A stretch of 64,000 nt of DNA from Phenylobacterium sp. J367. GTDB taxonomy: Bacteria > Pseudomonadota > Alphaproteobacteria > Caulobacterales > Caulobacteraceae. The notes beneath the pieces are model-generated. The model saw only the letters and a program-made list of their open reading frames with translations. It searched no databases and was not told the DNA's origin. The position numbers and the translations under genes were made by a program. Below are positions 1-7,714 of this stretch, in pieces; position 1 is the stretch's first letter, and the number at the start of each line of letters is the position of its first letter. The stretch covers positions 1,922,001 through 1,986,000 of the forward strand of contig NZ_JAJONA010000001.1 of assembly GCF_024699985.1 (NCBI RefSeq), in the 5' to 3' direction.

Positions 1-477
1 GGCGAGACCCTGGCGCTCTGCGCCGAGCAGTACTTCGCCCAGTCCGAGCAGACGCCGACCCGCGTGCGACTGGCCGTCGGCCAGTCCGACGTGGGCGAGG
101 GCCTGAAGTGGCGCGCCGGCGGCGTGCTGATCCAGAACATCGCCGAGGACGACGCCCGGGGCCCCACCGAGGAGGCCTGGACCCGCACCCAGGCGCTGTT
201 CGAGACGATCGGCGAGGACGAGCTGATCGACAGCCTGCTCTCGTCCAACCACCTGCTGTTCCGCCTCTTCCACGAGGACGGGGTGCGGGTATTCGGCTCC
301 CAGCCGCTGCGCGCCTTCTGCCGGTGCTCGCAGGACCGGATCGAGACGGTGCTGAAGTCGTTCCCGCCCGAGGACCGCGAAGGCATGATCGAGGCCGACG
401 GCAAGATCCACGTGACCTGCGAGTACTGCAGCCACGTCTACGCCGTGGAGCCCGCGACGCTCGACCAGGCGGCCTGA
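1..477 (+). CDS. hslO: Hsp33 redox-regulated chaperone, 3' part
   Basis: This is the C-terminal part of Hsp33, a cytosolic holdase that is activated when its zinc-binding cysteines are oxidised. The reading frame is open from base 1 and the start lies outside the window. The zinc switch is visible as CRC (codons 107-109 of the fragment) and CEYC (codons 140-143). Thirty residues separate them, which fits the family pattern CxC-x(27-32)-CxxC. The preceding AEQYF(A)QSEQ and IP/TPTR-type segment is also typical of the family. The gene ends with TGA at 475-477. No neighbour on the same strand suggests an operon. The family call is firm; only the N-terminal half is missing. Confidence 0.95.
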   Translation, partial: GETLALCAEQYFAQSEQTPTRVRLAVGQSDVGEGLKWRAGGVLIQNIAEDDARGPTEEAWTRTQALFETIGEDELIDSLLSSNHLLFRLFHEDGVRVFGSQPLRAFCRCSQDRIETVLKSFPPEDREGMIEADGKIHVTCEYCSHVYAVEPATLDQAA

Positions 478-515
478 CGCCGGTCGCTCCCCCTCCCGAC
501 GGGGAGGAACGGCGC

Positions 516-912
516 CTACGGCCTCAACGGCTCCTTCGTCGCCATCACCGGCCGCCAGTTGCGGACCTCGGCCTTCATGATGCCGTCCCGGATGGCCGGG
601 TCGGCGGCCAGCAGCGCCCGGGCCGCCGCCATGTCGGCCGCCTTGACGATCGCCATGCCGCCGCCCTCGGGGTCGGTGGTCGGGCCGGCGGCGACGACCA
701 CGCCCTCGCCGAACAGCCGGGTCATATAGGGCGCCGTGCGGCGCCAGGCCCTGCGCGGACATCGGCTGGCCGGTCTTCCAGGCCGGACCGGCGCTGTAGA
801 CGATCAGGTAGTAGGTCGGCGGCGGGGCCGGCGCGGGCGCGCCCTGCGCCAGGGCCGGTGCGGCGAGGAGCGTCCCCCAGGCCACGGCGGCGATGAGCCC
901 AAGCTTGATCAT
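516..912 (-). CDS. YciI-like secreted protein, frameshifted
   Basis: A small YciI/YCII-related protein of about 131 aa with a signal peptide (MIKLGLIAAVAWGTLLAAPA). YciI proteins are dimeric alpha-beta-barrel proteins of mostly unknown activity. The start ATG is at 910-912 and the stop at 516-518. The frame breaks near 726-735: the N-terminal part (ending GLAPHGA) and the C-terminal part (MTRLFGEGVVVAAGPTTDPE) lie in different frames. Removing one C there joins them into a normal family sequence, so a sequencing error is likely. It lies 50 bp downstream of metZ on the same strand and may be co-transcribed with it. No role in methionine metabolism is implied by the sequence. Confidence 0.7.
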
Positions 913-962
913 GGCCGCACCGTAGCGCGGTGCGGCGTCGTTGAGAACGGCGTTCGGCGGCC

Positions 963-2147
963 TCAGGCCGCGTCCAGCGCCCGGGACACGTCACGCACCA
1001 GGTCGCCGGCGCCCTCCAGGCCGACGCTCATCCGCACCCACCCGTCGGTGAGGCCGATCTGCAGGCGCTCGGCCTCGGGCACCGAGCGGTGCGTGGTGGT
1101 GGCCGGATGGGTCGCCATCGACTTGGCGTCGCCCAGGTTGTTGGAGATGTCGACGATCTGCAGGGCGTCCAGGAAGCGCCAGGCGGCGGCCTGGGAGCCC
1201 AGGTCGAAGGCTAGGACGTTGCCGCCGCCGGTCATCTGGTTGGCGATGATGCCGGCCTGCGGATGGTCCGGCCGGCCGCAGTAGATCACCTTCCTCGCCT
1301 TGGCGTGCGCGCCGACCGCATCGGCCACGCGCGCGGCGTTCAGGCTCTGCTGGCGCACGCGCAGGTCCAGGGTCTCCAGGCCCTTCAGCAGCACCCAGGC
1401 GTTGAACGGCGAAAGCGCCGGGCCGGTGTGGCGCAGCAGGTCCTTGTAGGACTCGGTCATAAGTTGCTCGGCGCCGAGGATCGCCCCGCCCAGCACCCGG
1501 CCCTGGCCGTCGATGTGCTTGGTCGCCGAATAGACGACCACGTCGGCGCCCAGCGCCAAGGGCTTCTGGAAGATCGGGGTGGCGAAGACATTGTCCACGA
1601 CGAGCCTGGCGCCGGCCGCGTGCGCGATCTCGGCCACGGCGCCGATGGCGGTGATCTCCAAAAGCGGGTTGGCCGGGCTCTCCACCAGGAACGCTTTGGT
1701 GTTGGGCCGGACGGCGTTCTTCCAGGCCTCCAGGTCGGTGGCGTCCACATAGGTCGCCTCGACGCCGAACCTGGGCAGCCATTCCGAGACGATCCAGCGG
1801 CAGGAGCCGAACAGGGCGCGGCCCGCCACCAGGTGGTCGCCGGCCTTCAAGAGGCCCATCAGCGCCATGTGCACCGCGCTCATGCCGGACGCGGTCGCCC
1901 GGCAGACGTCGGCGCCCTCGATCAGCGCCAGGCGTTCCTCGAAGATCTGCGTCGTGGGGTTGCCGAAGCGCTGGTAGATGAAGCCCGGGTCGTCGCCCGA
2001 GAACCGGCGGTCGGCGGCGCCGGCGCTGTCGTAGGCGAAGCTCTGGGTCAGGAAGAGGGCTTCGGAGATCTCGCCATAGGGCGTGCGGGCCATGCCGCCG
2101 CGGACGGCCCGGGTCGCCTCTTCCCAGTCGCGCGGATCTTCGGCCAT
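963..2147 (-). CDS. metZ: O-succinylhomoserine sulfhydrylase
   Basis: A PLP-dependent enzyme of the Cys/Met metabolism family. It makes homocysteine from O-succinylhomoserine and sulfide in cytosolic methionine biosynthesis. The protein has about 394 aa. The PLP-binding lysine is in SATKHIDGQGR, preceded by VVDNVFATP, and the phosphate-binding SGMSAVHMAL segment is present. I place the start at ATG 2145-2147 (MAEDPRDWEEATRAVRGG) because an AAGGAGAGAG ribosome site sits just upstream; the open frame extends 19 codons further without homology. The tail (STRATTTH-like ATTTHRSVPEAERLQIGL) is typical of MetZ/MetB. Cystathionine gamma-synthase is the main alternative, but the overall sequence reads as MetZ. 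Confidence 0.92.
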   Translation of the reverse strand: MAEDPRDWEEATRAVRGGMARTPYGEISEALFLTQSFAYDSAGAADRRFSGDDPGFIYQRFGNPTTQIFEERLALIEGADVCRATASGMSAVHMALMGLLKAGDHLVAGRALFGSCRWIVSEWLPRFGVEATYVDATDLEAWKNAVRPNTKAFLVESPANPLLEITAIGAVAEIAHAAGARLVVDNVFATPIFQKPLALGADVVVYSATKHIDGQGRVLGGAILGAEQLMTESYKDLLRHTGPALSPFNAWVLLKGLETLDLRVRQQSLNAARVADAVGAHAKARKVIYCGRPDHPQAGIIANQMTGGGNVLAFDLGSQAAAWRFLDALQIVDISNNLGDAKSMATHPATTTHRSVPEAERLQIGLTDGWVRMSVGLEGAGDLVRDVSRALDAA

Positions 2148-2229
2148 GACGCTCTCTCCTTCGGCAGAGAGGGCGCTTGAACGTCGAAGCCGGCGCGCCG
2201 TCAACCTTGGCTTTGCTGAAGCGGCCTTC

Positions 2230-2247
2230 AGGTCTCTTGCAAGACCT
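2230..2247. promoter_or_regulatory. Short stem-loop in the metZ-dcd divergent region
   Basis: A 6-bp inverted repeat (AGGTCT / AGACCT) with a 6-base loop lies between the divergent metZ and dcd genes. It could be an operator or part of the metZ leader. It lacks the conserved elements of a SAM-II riboswitch, so I do not call one. Confidence 0.3.
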
Positions 2248-2273
2248 CGTTCTGAGCTAAGGCTTCGCCGCCC

Positions 2274-3296
2274 ATGAGCGAAATCCTCCGCCCGGGCATC
2301 CTGCCCTGCCAGTCCATCGACGCCCTGATCGAACAGGGCGCCATCTCAAGCGAAGACCGGTTCGACGCCGACCAGGTGCAGCCGGCCAGTCTCGACCTGC
2401 GCCTGGGCGCCCGCGTCTGGCGGGTCCGGGCCTCGTTCCTGCCGCGCCTCGGCCAGACGGTGGCCCAGCGGATCGCCGACGTGGCCATGCACGAGCTCGA
2501 CCTCACCAAGGGCGCGGTGCTGGAGAAGGGCTGCGTCTACATCGCCGAGCTGCAGGAGCGGCTGGCCCTGCCGCCCGGCGTCTCGGCGCGCGCCAATCCG
2601 AAGAGCTCGACCGGCCGGGTGGACGTCTTCGTGCGCCTGCTCTCCGACGGGGGGCCGGCCTTCGACGACGTGACGGAAGGTTATCGCGGGCCGATCTACA
2701 TCGAGATCGCGCCGCAGACCTTCTCGGTGCTGGTCCGGCGCGGGACCCGCCTCAACCAGCTCCGCCTGAAGCGCGGCGAGCCGCCGAGGCTCAGGACGGA
2801 AAGCGTCGGCGTCGACCTGACCGGCGAGGTGGCCGGCTTCCGCGGCCGCCGGCACGCCCCCGTGGTCGACCTCGACAACGTCGACGGCCACGATCCGCGC
2901 CTCTACTGGGAGCCGCTGATCCCGCAGAACGGCCAGCTCCTGCTCGATCCCGGCGAGTTCTACATCCTGGCCTCCAAGGAGGCCGTGGAGATCCCCGTGC
3001 TGGAGGCCGCCGAGATGACCCCGATCGACCCCTCGGTGGGCGAGTTCCGGGTGCACTACGCCGGCTTCTTCGATCCCGGCTTCGGCACCGACGAGGCGCA
3101 CGGCAAGGGCAGCCGCGGGGTGCTGGAAGTGCGCAGCCACGAGACGCCGTTCATCCTCGAGGACGGCCAGACCGTGGCCCGCCTCGTCTATGAACCGCTC
3201 ACGGAGAAGCCGACGCGCCTCTACGGTGACCTCGGGTCGCATTACCAGCGCCAGGGCCTCAAGCTATCCAAGCACTTCAGAGTGTGGGGCGAATAG
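2274..3296 (+). CDS. dcd: dCTP deaminase, long two-domain form
   Basis: 2'-Deoxycytidine 5'-triphosphate deaminase, 340 aa. It converts dCTP to dUTP and ammonia, feeding dTTP synthesis. This is the long form found in alphaproteobacteria, about twice the length of the E. coli enzyme, with two dUTPase-like beta domains. The N-terminal half carries NPKSSTGRVDVFVRL, the conserved deaminase/dUTPase substrate motif, and QPASLDLRLG. The second half repeats the fold (HYAGFFDPGFG, then VRSHETPF). The start is ATG 2274. The ribosome site is weak (AAGG). It is divergent from metZ and no operon partner is evident. Confidence 0.93.
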   Translation: MSEILRPGILPCQSIDALIEQGAISSEDRFDADQVQPASLDLRLGARVWRVRASFLPRLGQTVAQRIADVAMHELDLTKGAVLEKGCVYIAELQERLALPPGVSARANPKSSTGRVDVFVRLLSDGGPAFDDVTEGYRGPIYIEIAPQTFSVLVRRGTRLNQLRLKRGEPPRLRTESVGVDLTGEVAGFRGRRHAPVVDLDNVDGHDPRLYWEPLIPQNGQLLLDPGEFYILASKEAVEIPVLEAAEMTPIDPSVGEFRVHYAGFFDPGFGTDEAHGKGSRGVLEVRSHETPFILEDGQTVARLVYEPLTEKPTRLYGDLGSHYQRQGLKLSKHFRVWGE

Positions 3297-3337
3297 CGCG
3301 GTCCTGAAGCCGCCGGCCCTTCGGACGGGGGGCGTCA

Positions 3338-4220
3338 GTGCGTTGGTTCCGCAAGGCAGTCCTGGCAGCAGCCGGCTTGGTCTCCGGGGTTTTGGTCGCG
3401 GGCGCCGCCAGCGCCGCCCCGGCGCTGTGGGTCGTCAAGGACGCCGATCCTGAGATCTACCTGTTCGGCACGCTCCACGCGCTCGACCCCGCGACCCGCT
3501 GGCGGACGCCGGCCTATGATGCGGCCCTGGCGCGGGCCGACACCGTCTGGTTCGAGGCCGACCTCGACACCGCCGATCCCCGCACCATCGCCAACATCCT
3601 CGACCGCTACGGGGTTGATCCGGCCCGGCCGCTGTCGGGCAAGCTCCCGCCCCGCGACCTGGCGGCGCTGAGCCGCCATGTGGACGTGGCGCGCATCGAC
3701 CATCTCCGGCCCTGGGCCGCGGCCCTGATGCTCTCCATGCAGCCGATGCTCGGCCGGGGCGCGCGGGTCGAGGCCGGGGCCGACATGACCGTCACCCGCG
3801 CCGCGCGACAGACCTCCAAGACCATCCGCGCCTTCGAGACCCTGGAGGACCAGGCGCGGCTGTTCGCCGGCCTCTCCGAGCCCGCCGAGGTGGCCTACCT
3901 CACCGACGTCATCCGCCAGCGGTCGGAGGGCCCGAAGCTGACGCTCCGCCGCCGCGAGGGCGACCTGGAAAGGGCCTGGGCGGCGGGCGACCTGGCGACG
4001 CTGGGGCCCGCCCTGGTCGACGAGCTGCGCTCGGGCAACCCCGGTCTCTACGAGGCGCTGCTCAAGCGCCGGAACCTGCAATGGGCCGACCGGCTCGCGG
4101 ACGAGATGTCGGGGGGCGGGCGTGGAACTGGTCAATGTGGGCGCCCTGCACATGGTCGGCGACGAGGGCCTGCCCGCCTTGCTGGCCGCCCGCGGCTACG
4201 ACGTCACGCGCATCCAATAG
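3338..4220 (+). CDS. TraB/GumN family protein 1, frameshifted
   Basis: A periplasmic or envelope protein of the TraB/GumN (PrgY) family, about 293 aa when repaired. Some family members have been proposed to be metalloproteases, but the bacterial role is largely unknown. The start is a GTG at 3338. A signal peptide covers residues 1-27, followed by LWVVKDADPEIYLFGTLHAL, the family hallmark. The conserved C-terminal VGALHMVGDEGLPALLAARG is in another frame and ends at TAG 4218-4220. The break is in the six-G run at 4111-4116. Removing one G gives MSGAGVELVNVGALHMVG without interruption, so this is probably a sequence error. A paralogue lies at 5148-6032. Confidence 0.85.
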
Positions 4221-4275
4221 CAAGCAGACCCGACATTCTGTCATGGACGCTTGACAGGCCCTTCGTGTCATGTTT

Positions 4276-4294
4276 CCTTGTCACCAAGACAAGG
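4276..4294. promoter_or_regulatory. Candidate operator of the XRE module
   Basis: A perfect 7-bp inverted repeat, CCTTGTC-ACCAA-GACAAGG, overlaps the ribosome site of the first gene of the module at 4304. Upstream there is a TTGACA hexamer at 4251-4256 and two further TGTCA half-sites at 4239 and 4266. The placement suits autoregulation by the XRE protein at 4927. Binding is inferred only. Confidence 0.5.
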
Positions 4295-4303
4295 GAGCTT
4301 GCC

Positions 4304-4498
4304 ATGCGGTCGCGCCGCCAAATCCTCTGGAGCCTCGTCCCGGCCTTCGCGGCCGTGGCGCTCGGTCTCTACGCCCTGGCCGGCGCGGCCCTGCTGTCGG
4401 GCGGCGACGCCCTGCAGGCCGTCCGTCTCCACGAGATCAATCTCGCCACCGTGCTCGGGACCGCCGCCGCCGGCGTCTCCGTCGCCGCCTTCCGCTAG
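4304..4498 (+). CDS. Small two-helix membrane protein
   Basis: A 64-aa protein starting MRSRRQILWSLVPAFAAV. It has two predicted membrane helices, at about residues 8-32 and 45-63. I do not recognise a family. A GGGAG ribosome site precedes the ATG at a good distance, and the palindromic operator candidate at 4276-4294 overlaps it. It is followed 12 bp later by a four-helix membrane protein and then an XRE regulator, all on the same strand. The three probably form one operon. Small membrane protein plus larger membrane protein plus Cro/CI-type regulator is a recurring bacterial gene order whose function is poorly defined. Confidence 0.65.
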   Translation: MRSRRQILWSLVPAFAAVALGLYALAGAALLSGGDALQAVRLHEINLATVLGTAAAGVSVAAFR

Positions 4499-4510
4499 AG
4501 GACGCCCACG

Positions 4511-4917
4511 ATGATTTCCCCCGCGCCCGGAAGACCGCCCTGCCGCTGCTGGGCCTGACGCTCGCCGCCATCGGCGCGCTCGCGCTCCGCTACCTCTTCC
4601 CCGTCCCGCCGGTCGCGATGGTCGTGGTGAGCGGCGTGATCATCATAGGCGCCCTGGTGGTCTCGGTGGCGTGCTGGCGCGCCCTCGACGAGGTGGCCCG
4701 CGACGCCCACAAGACCGCCTGGTACTGGGGCGGCTCCTTCGGGATGCTCGCCGCCTTCATCGCCTTCGTCGCCGCCAAGAAGCTCGGCCTCGAGCCGCTG
4801 CTGGTCGCCGGCCGCGGCCCGCTCGATCTGATCGAGCTCGGCCTGATCGGCGTCATCATCGCCCAGCTCATCGGCTACCTGGTGGTCTGGGCCGGCTGGT
4901 GGTTCGTGCGGCGCTAG
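4511..4917 (+). CDS. Four-helix membrane protein, frameshifted start
   Basis: An integral membrane protein of about 135 aa with four hydrophobic helices: LLGLTLAAIGALALRYLF, VAMVVVSGVIIIGALVV, GGSFGMLAAFIAFVAAKKL and LGLIGVIIAQLIGYLVVWAG. The ATG at 4511 has a GAGGA site upstream but is out of frame with the rest. Adding one C to the five-C run at 4517-4521 gives MISPRARKTALPLLG and a continuous protein. Function is unknown. Its position between a two-helix protein and an XRE regulator resembles DUF2178-type modules, but I cannot confirm that family from sequence alone. Confidence 0.65.
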
Positions 4918-4926
4918 GGGGATCCG

Positions 4927-5124
4927 ATGAAGAACCGCCTCAAGGTGCTGCGCGCCGAGCGCAACTGGAGCCAGGGCGACCTGGCCGAGCGGCTCGACGT
5001 CTCCCGCCAGAGCGTCAACGCCATCGAGACCGGCAAGTACGACCCCAGCCTGCCGCTCGCCTTCAAGATCGCCCGGGTGTTCGACCTGCCGATCGAAGCC
5101 ATATTCGAGGACGGGGCCGCTTGA
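4927..5124 (+). CDS. XRE-family DNA-binding regulator
   Basis: A compact 65-aa Cro/CI-type regulator made almost entirely of one helix-turn-helix domain. MKNRLKVLRAERNWSQGDLA gives the first helices, LDVSRQSVNAIETGKYDPSL is the recognition region, and FDLPIEAIFEDGAA is the usual end of this subfamily (YgzD-like). It lies 9 bp after the four-helix membrane protein and is surely in the same operon. Such single-domain regulators normally bind palindromes at their own promoter. The GTC/GAC palindrome at 4276-4294 is the obvious candidate. Confidence 0.85.
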   Translation: MKNRLKVLRAERNWSQGDLAERLDVSRQSVNAIETGKYDPSLPLAFKIARVFDLPIEAIFEDGAA

Positions 5125-5147
5125 GGCGGCTCCCAGAGAGGATTTCC

Positions 5148-6032
5148 ATGCTTTCGTCCCTGTACCGTGTTGTCCGCCGGCTGGCGGCCGCTGCGACCGC
5201 CGTCGCCCTGGTCGCCGCCAGCCCGGCCGCCGCCGAGCCCGCGCTCTGGACCATCCGCGACCACGACTCGACCATCTACCTGTTCGGCACGGTCCACGTG
5301 CTCCGGCCCGGCACCGAGTGGCGCTCGGCGAAGGTCGCCAAGGCCATGGCCGACAGCCGCGAGCTGACGATCGAGGTGCTGGACGCCGACAACGTCGCGG
5401 CCGCCCAGCCGCTGATCGCCAGGCTGGGCCTCGATCCGCAGCGGCCGCTCTCCGGCAAGCTGCCGGAGCCGGACCGGCCGAGGCTCGCCGCGGCCGCCAA
5501 GGCCATGGGCCTGCCCGAGGGCGCGCTGGAGCCCATGCGGCCGTGGCTCGCGGCCCTCACGCTCGCCGTCACCCCGATGATCCAGGCCGGCTACGACCCG
5601 AAGAGCGGCGTGGAGACCGTCCTGACCGCCGAGGCCAAGGCGGCCGGCAAGCCGATCACCGCCCTGGAGACGCTGGAACAGCAGCTCCGCTTCTTCGCCG
5701 ACATGCCGAACGACGTGGAGGTCGACCTGCTGCGCGCCACGCTCGACGACGTGGCCGACGGCCCGGCCCAGCTCGACCGCATGGTCACCGCCTGGGCGGC
5801 CGGCGACCTGGTGAACCTGGAGAAGGAGTTCGTCGAGGAGACCCGCCGCGACTATCCGCACATGTACGCCACCGTCGTCGTCGGCCGGAACGAGGACTGG
5901 GCCCGCCAGCTCAAGGCGAAGCTCGAGGGCTCGGGCGTGTCCTTCGTCGCCGTCGGCGCGGGCCACCTGGTGGGCCCCGACAGCGTGCAGGCGCAGCTTG
6001 AGAAGCTGGGCGTGCGAGTGACGAGCCAGTGA
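5148..6032 (+). CDS. TraB/GumN family protein 2
   Basis: An intact paralogue of the protein at 3338, 294 aa. It has a signal peptide (residues 1-29, cleavage near AAAEP), the motif LWTIRDHDSTIYLFGTVHVL, and the conserved C-terminal VAVGAGHLVGPDSVQ. The ATG at 5148 follows an AGAGAGGA ribosome site, 23 bp after the XRE gene. Both copies share LSGKLP and ALETLEQQ-type blocks, so they arose by duplication. The XRE/membrane module now sits between them. The location is probably periplasmic. The substrate is unknown. Confidence 0.85.
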   Translation: MLSSLYRVVRRLAAAATAVALVAASPAAAEPALWTIRDHDSTIYLFGTVHVLRPGTEWRSAKVAKAMADSRELTIEVLDADNVAAAQPLIARLGLDPQRPLSGKLPEPDRPRLAAAAKAMGLPEGALEPMRPWLAALTLAVTPMIQAGYDPKSGVETVLTAEAKAAGKPITALETLEQQLRFFADMPNDVEVDLLRATLDDVADGPAQLDRMVTAWAAGDLVNLEKEFVEETRRDYPHMYATVVVGRNEDWARQLKAKLEGSGVSFVAVGAGHLVGPDSVQAQLEKLGVRVTSQ

Positions 6033-6033
6033 A

Positions 6034-6133
6034 AGCCCTCCTCCCTTGCGGGGAGTGTCGGGTGGGGGGTGTCTGCTCCCGCGCCGGTGTCTCACCCCCC
6101 ACCCCAACCCCCTCCCCGCAAGGGGGAGGGGCT
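6034..6133. repeat. Palindromic intergenic repeat with about 40-base arms
   Basis: Two near-complementary arms, about 6034-6071 and 6093-6133, are rich in TTGCGGGGAG and its complement and can fold into one long hairpin. The element fills the gap between convergent GumN-2 and kynA and probably stops transcription in both directions. It resembles REP/BIME-type elements common in Caulobacterales. Confidence 0.75.
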
Positions 6134-6927
6134 CTAAAGTCGCGTCCGGAGGCTCCACAGCTCCGGAAACGCGCGGCGGGTAAGCGTCCTCGACAGGTAT
6201 CCCACCCCGTCGGTGCCGCCGGTGCCGGGCCGGCCGCCGATGATCCGCTCGACGGTCAGCACATGCTTGTGCCGCCAGGTGAGCAGGGCGTCGTCCAGGT
6301 CCACCAGCTTCTCGGCGAGCTGGTAGAGCTCCCAGTAGCGCTTGGTGTCGCGATAGACCTCGAGCCAGGCGTCCTCCACGGCTTTCGAGGGTTCGTAGGG
6401 CTGGGCGACGTCGCGCTCCAGCACCTCGGGGGCAGCGCCAGGCCGTGGGTCGGCAGGTGACGGATGGCGAGGTCGTAGAGGCTGGGCGCCTCCAGCGCGG
6501 CCTTCAGGTCGGCCAGCACCGCCGGCCGCTCGGTGTGGAAGCGCAGGAAGCTCTCGTCCTTGAGGCCCAGCAGATATTCCAGCTCGCGGAACTGGTGCGA
6601 CTGGAAGCCGGAGCTGGTCCCCAGGCTGCCGCGGAAGGAGAGGTAGTCGGCGGGCGTCATGGTCGCCAGCACGTCCCACGACAGCGTCATGATCGTCTGG
6701 ATGCGCGAGACGCGGGCCAGCGCCTTGTAGGCCGGCTCCAGGTCGCCAGCGGCGACCAGCGCCTTGGCCAGCTTCACCTCGTGGATGATCTCCTTCAGCC
6801 ACAGCTCCTTCGTCTGGTGGATGACGATGAACAGGAGCTCGTCGTGGCGGTCGGACTGCGGCGTCTGCGCGGCCAGCAGGGCGTCGAGGCCCAGGTAGCG
6901 CGCATAGGTCATGGGTTGTTCGGACAT
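6134..6927 (-). CDS. kynA: Tryptophan 2,3-dioxygenase, frameshifted
   Basis: A haem enzyme that opens the indole ring of L-tryptophan to give N-formylkynurenine, the first step of the kynurenine pathway. The repaired length is about 264 aa, normal for bacteria. The start is [20 protein letters not shown] at 6927. The active-site segment [15 protein letters not shown] and [16 protein letters not shown] are in the first frame. The C-terminal [16 protein letters not shown] (with the haem-binding His) and YLSRTL are in another. The break is in the C run near 6430-6434; adding one C restores [16 protein letters not shown]. No other kyn genes are nearby. Confidence 0.9.
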
Positions 6928-7006
6928 GGCGGCTCCATACGCTCAGCCGGCCTTGCGGGGAATGGCGCCCGGGCCTAGCAGAGACGCCCAGAGAGCGAGG
7001 ATCCCC

Positions 7007-7522
7007 ATGACCACGCGCGACCCGGCGACCGCCGGCTTCATCCTCAACCAGACCATGCTGCGGGTGAGGGACCCCGAGGCCTCCGTGGCCTTCTACCGCG
7101 ACGTGCTGGGCATGACCCTGCTGCAGAAGCTGGACTTCCCGCCGATGAAGTTCTCGCTCTACTTCATGGCCTATCTCCAGCCGGGCGAGACCATCCCCGA
7201 GGACCCGGCGGAGCGCGGCCGCTTCATCTTCACCCGCGAGACGACCCTGGAGCTGACCCACAACTGGGGGACGGAGAGCGACCCGGACTTCAAGGGCTAT
7301 CACTCCGGCAACAGCGAGCCCCGCGGCTTCGGCCACCTGGGCATCAGCGTCCCCGATGTGGCCGCCGCCTGCGAGCGCTTCGAGGCCATGGGCGTGCCGT
7401 TTCAGAAGCGACCCAACGACGGCGCCATGAAGGGCATCGCCTTCATCCTCGACCCCGACGGCTACTGGATCGAGATCCTCTCGCCGAACGGCATGGCCCC
7501 CGTGATCGCCGCGGCGGGGTGA
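7007..7522 (+). CDS. gloA: Glyoxalase I (lactoylglutathione lyase)
   Basis: A 171-aa glyoxalase I of the long, eukaryote-like type. It isomerises the hemithioacetal of methylglyoxal and glutathione to S-lactoylglutathione in the cytosol. The start [20 protein letters not shown] at 7007 follows a GCGAGGA site. The family metal ligands fit Q in NQTMLRV, E in [10 protein letters not shown] in GFGHLGISV and E in WIEIL. The insert [13 protein letters not shown] is diagnostic of the long type. It is transcribed divergently from kynA. Confidence 0.93.
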   Translation: MTTRDPATAGFILNQTMLRVRDPEASVAFYRDVLGMTLLQKLDFPPMKFSLYFMAYLQPGETIPEDPAERGRFIFTRETTLELTHNWGTESDPDFKGYHSGNSEPRGFGHLGISVPDVAAACERFEAMGVPFQKRPNDGAMKGIAFILDPDGYWIEILSPNGMAPVIAAAG

Positions 7523-7585
7523 CGGCTTGAGGGAGAGGGCGCGCTCCGCTAAGGAACCTGCCTCGGGCCGTTCGACGGCTCGGAT

Positions 7586-7660
7586 GCGGCCGTAGTTCAG
7601 AGGTAGAACGTCAGCTTCCCAAGCTGAATGTCGGGGGTTCGATTTCCCCCGGCCGCTCCA
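7586..7660 (+). tRNA. tRNA-Gly (anticodon CCC)
   Basis: The gene folds as a cloverleaf. The 7-bp acceptor stem is GCGGCCG / CGGCCGC. The D arm has GTTC/GAAC, the anticodon arm is TCAGC-TTCCCAA-GCTGA with anticodon CCC, and the T arm carries GGTTCGATT. The 3' CCA is encoded (7658-7660). The identity is clear from the anticodon. Confidence 0.95.
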
Positions 7661-7683
7661 ATTTCCCCCAGCAGACGCGGAAC

Positions 7684-7709
7684 CGCCGGCGGGCCGGAGC
7701 CCGCCGGCG
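7684..7709. terminator. GC hairpin between tRNA-Gly and katE
   Basis: A perfect 11-bp stem (CGCCGGCGGGC and its complement) with loop CGGA lies just beyond both the tRNA and the katE stop codon. It has no T tract on either strand, so it is only a probable bidirectional terminator or RNA 3'-end stabiliser. Confidence 0.5.
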
Positions 7710-7714
7710 TCCGG

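Noticed and set aside
2148..2273. Possible SAM-II riboswitch upstream of metZ
   Set aside because: A hairpin with TTGCAAG is present, but the conserved GATTT loop and GCTAAA segments of SAM-II are missing. I kept only the stem-loop as a feature.
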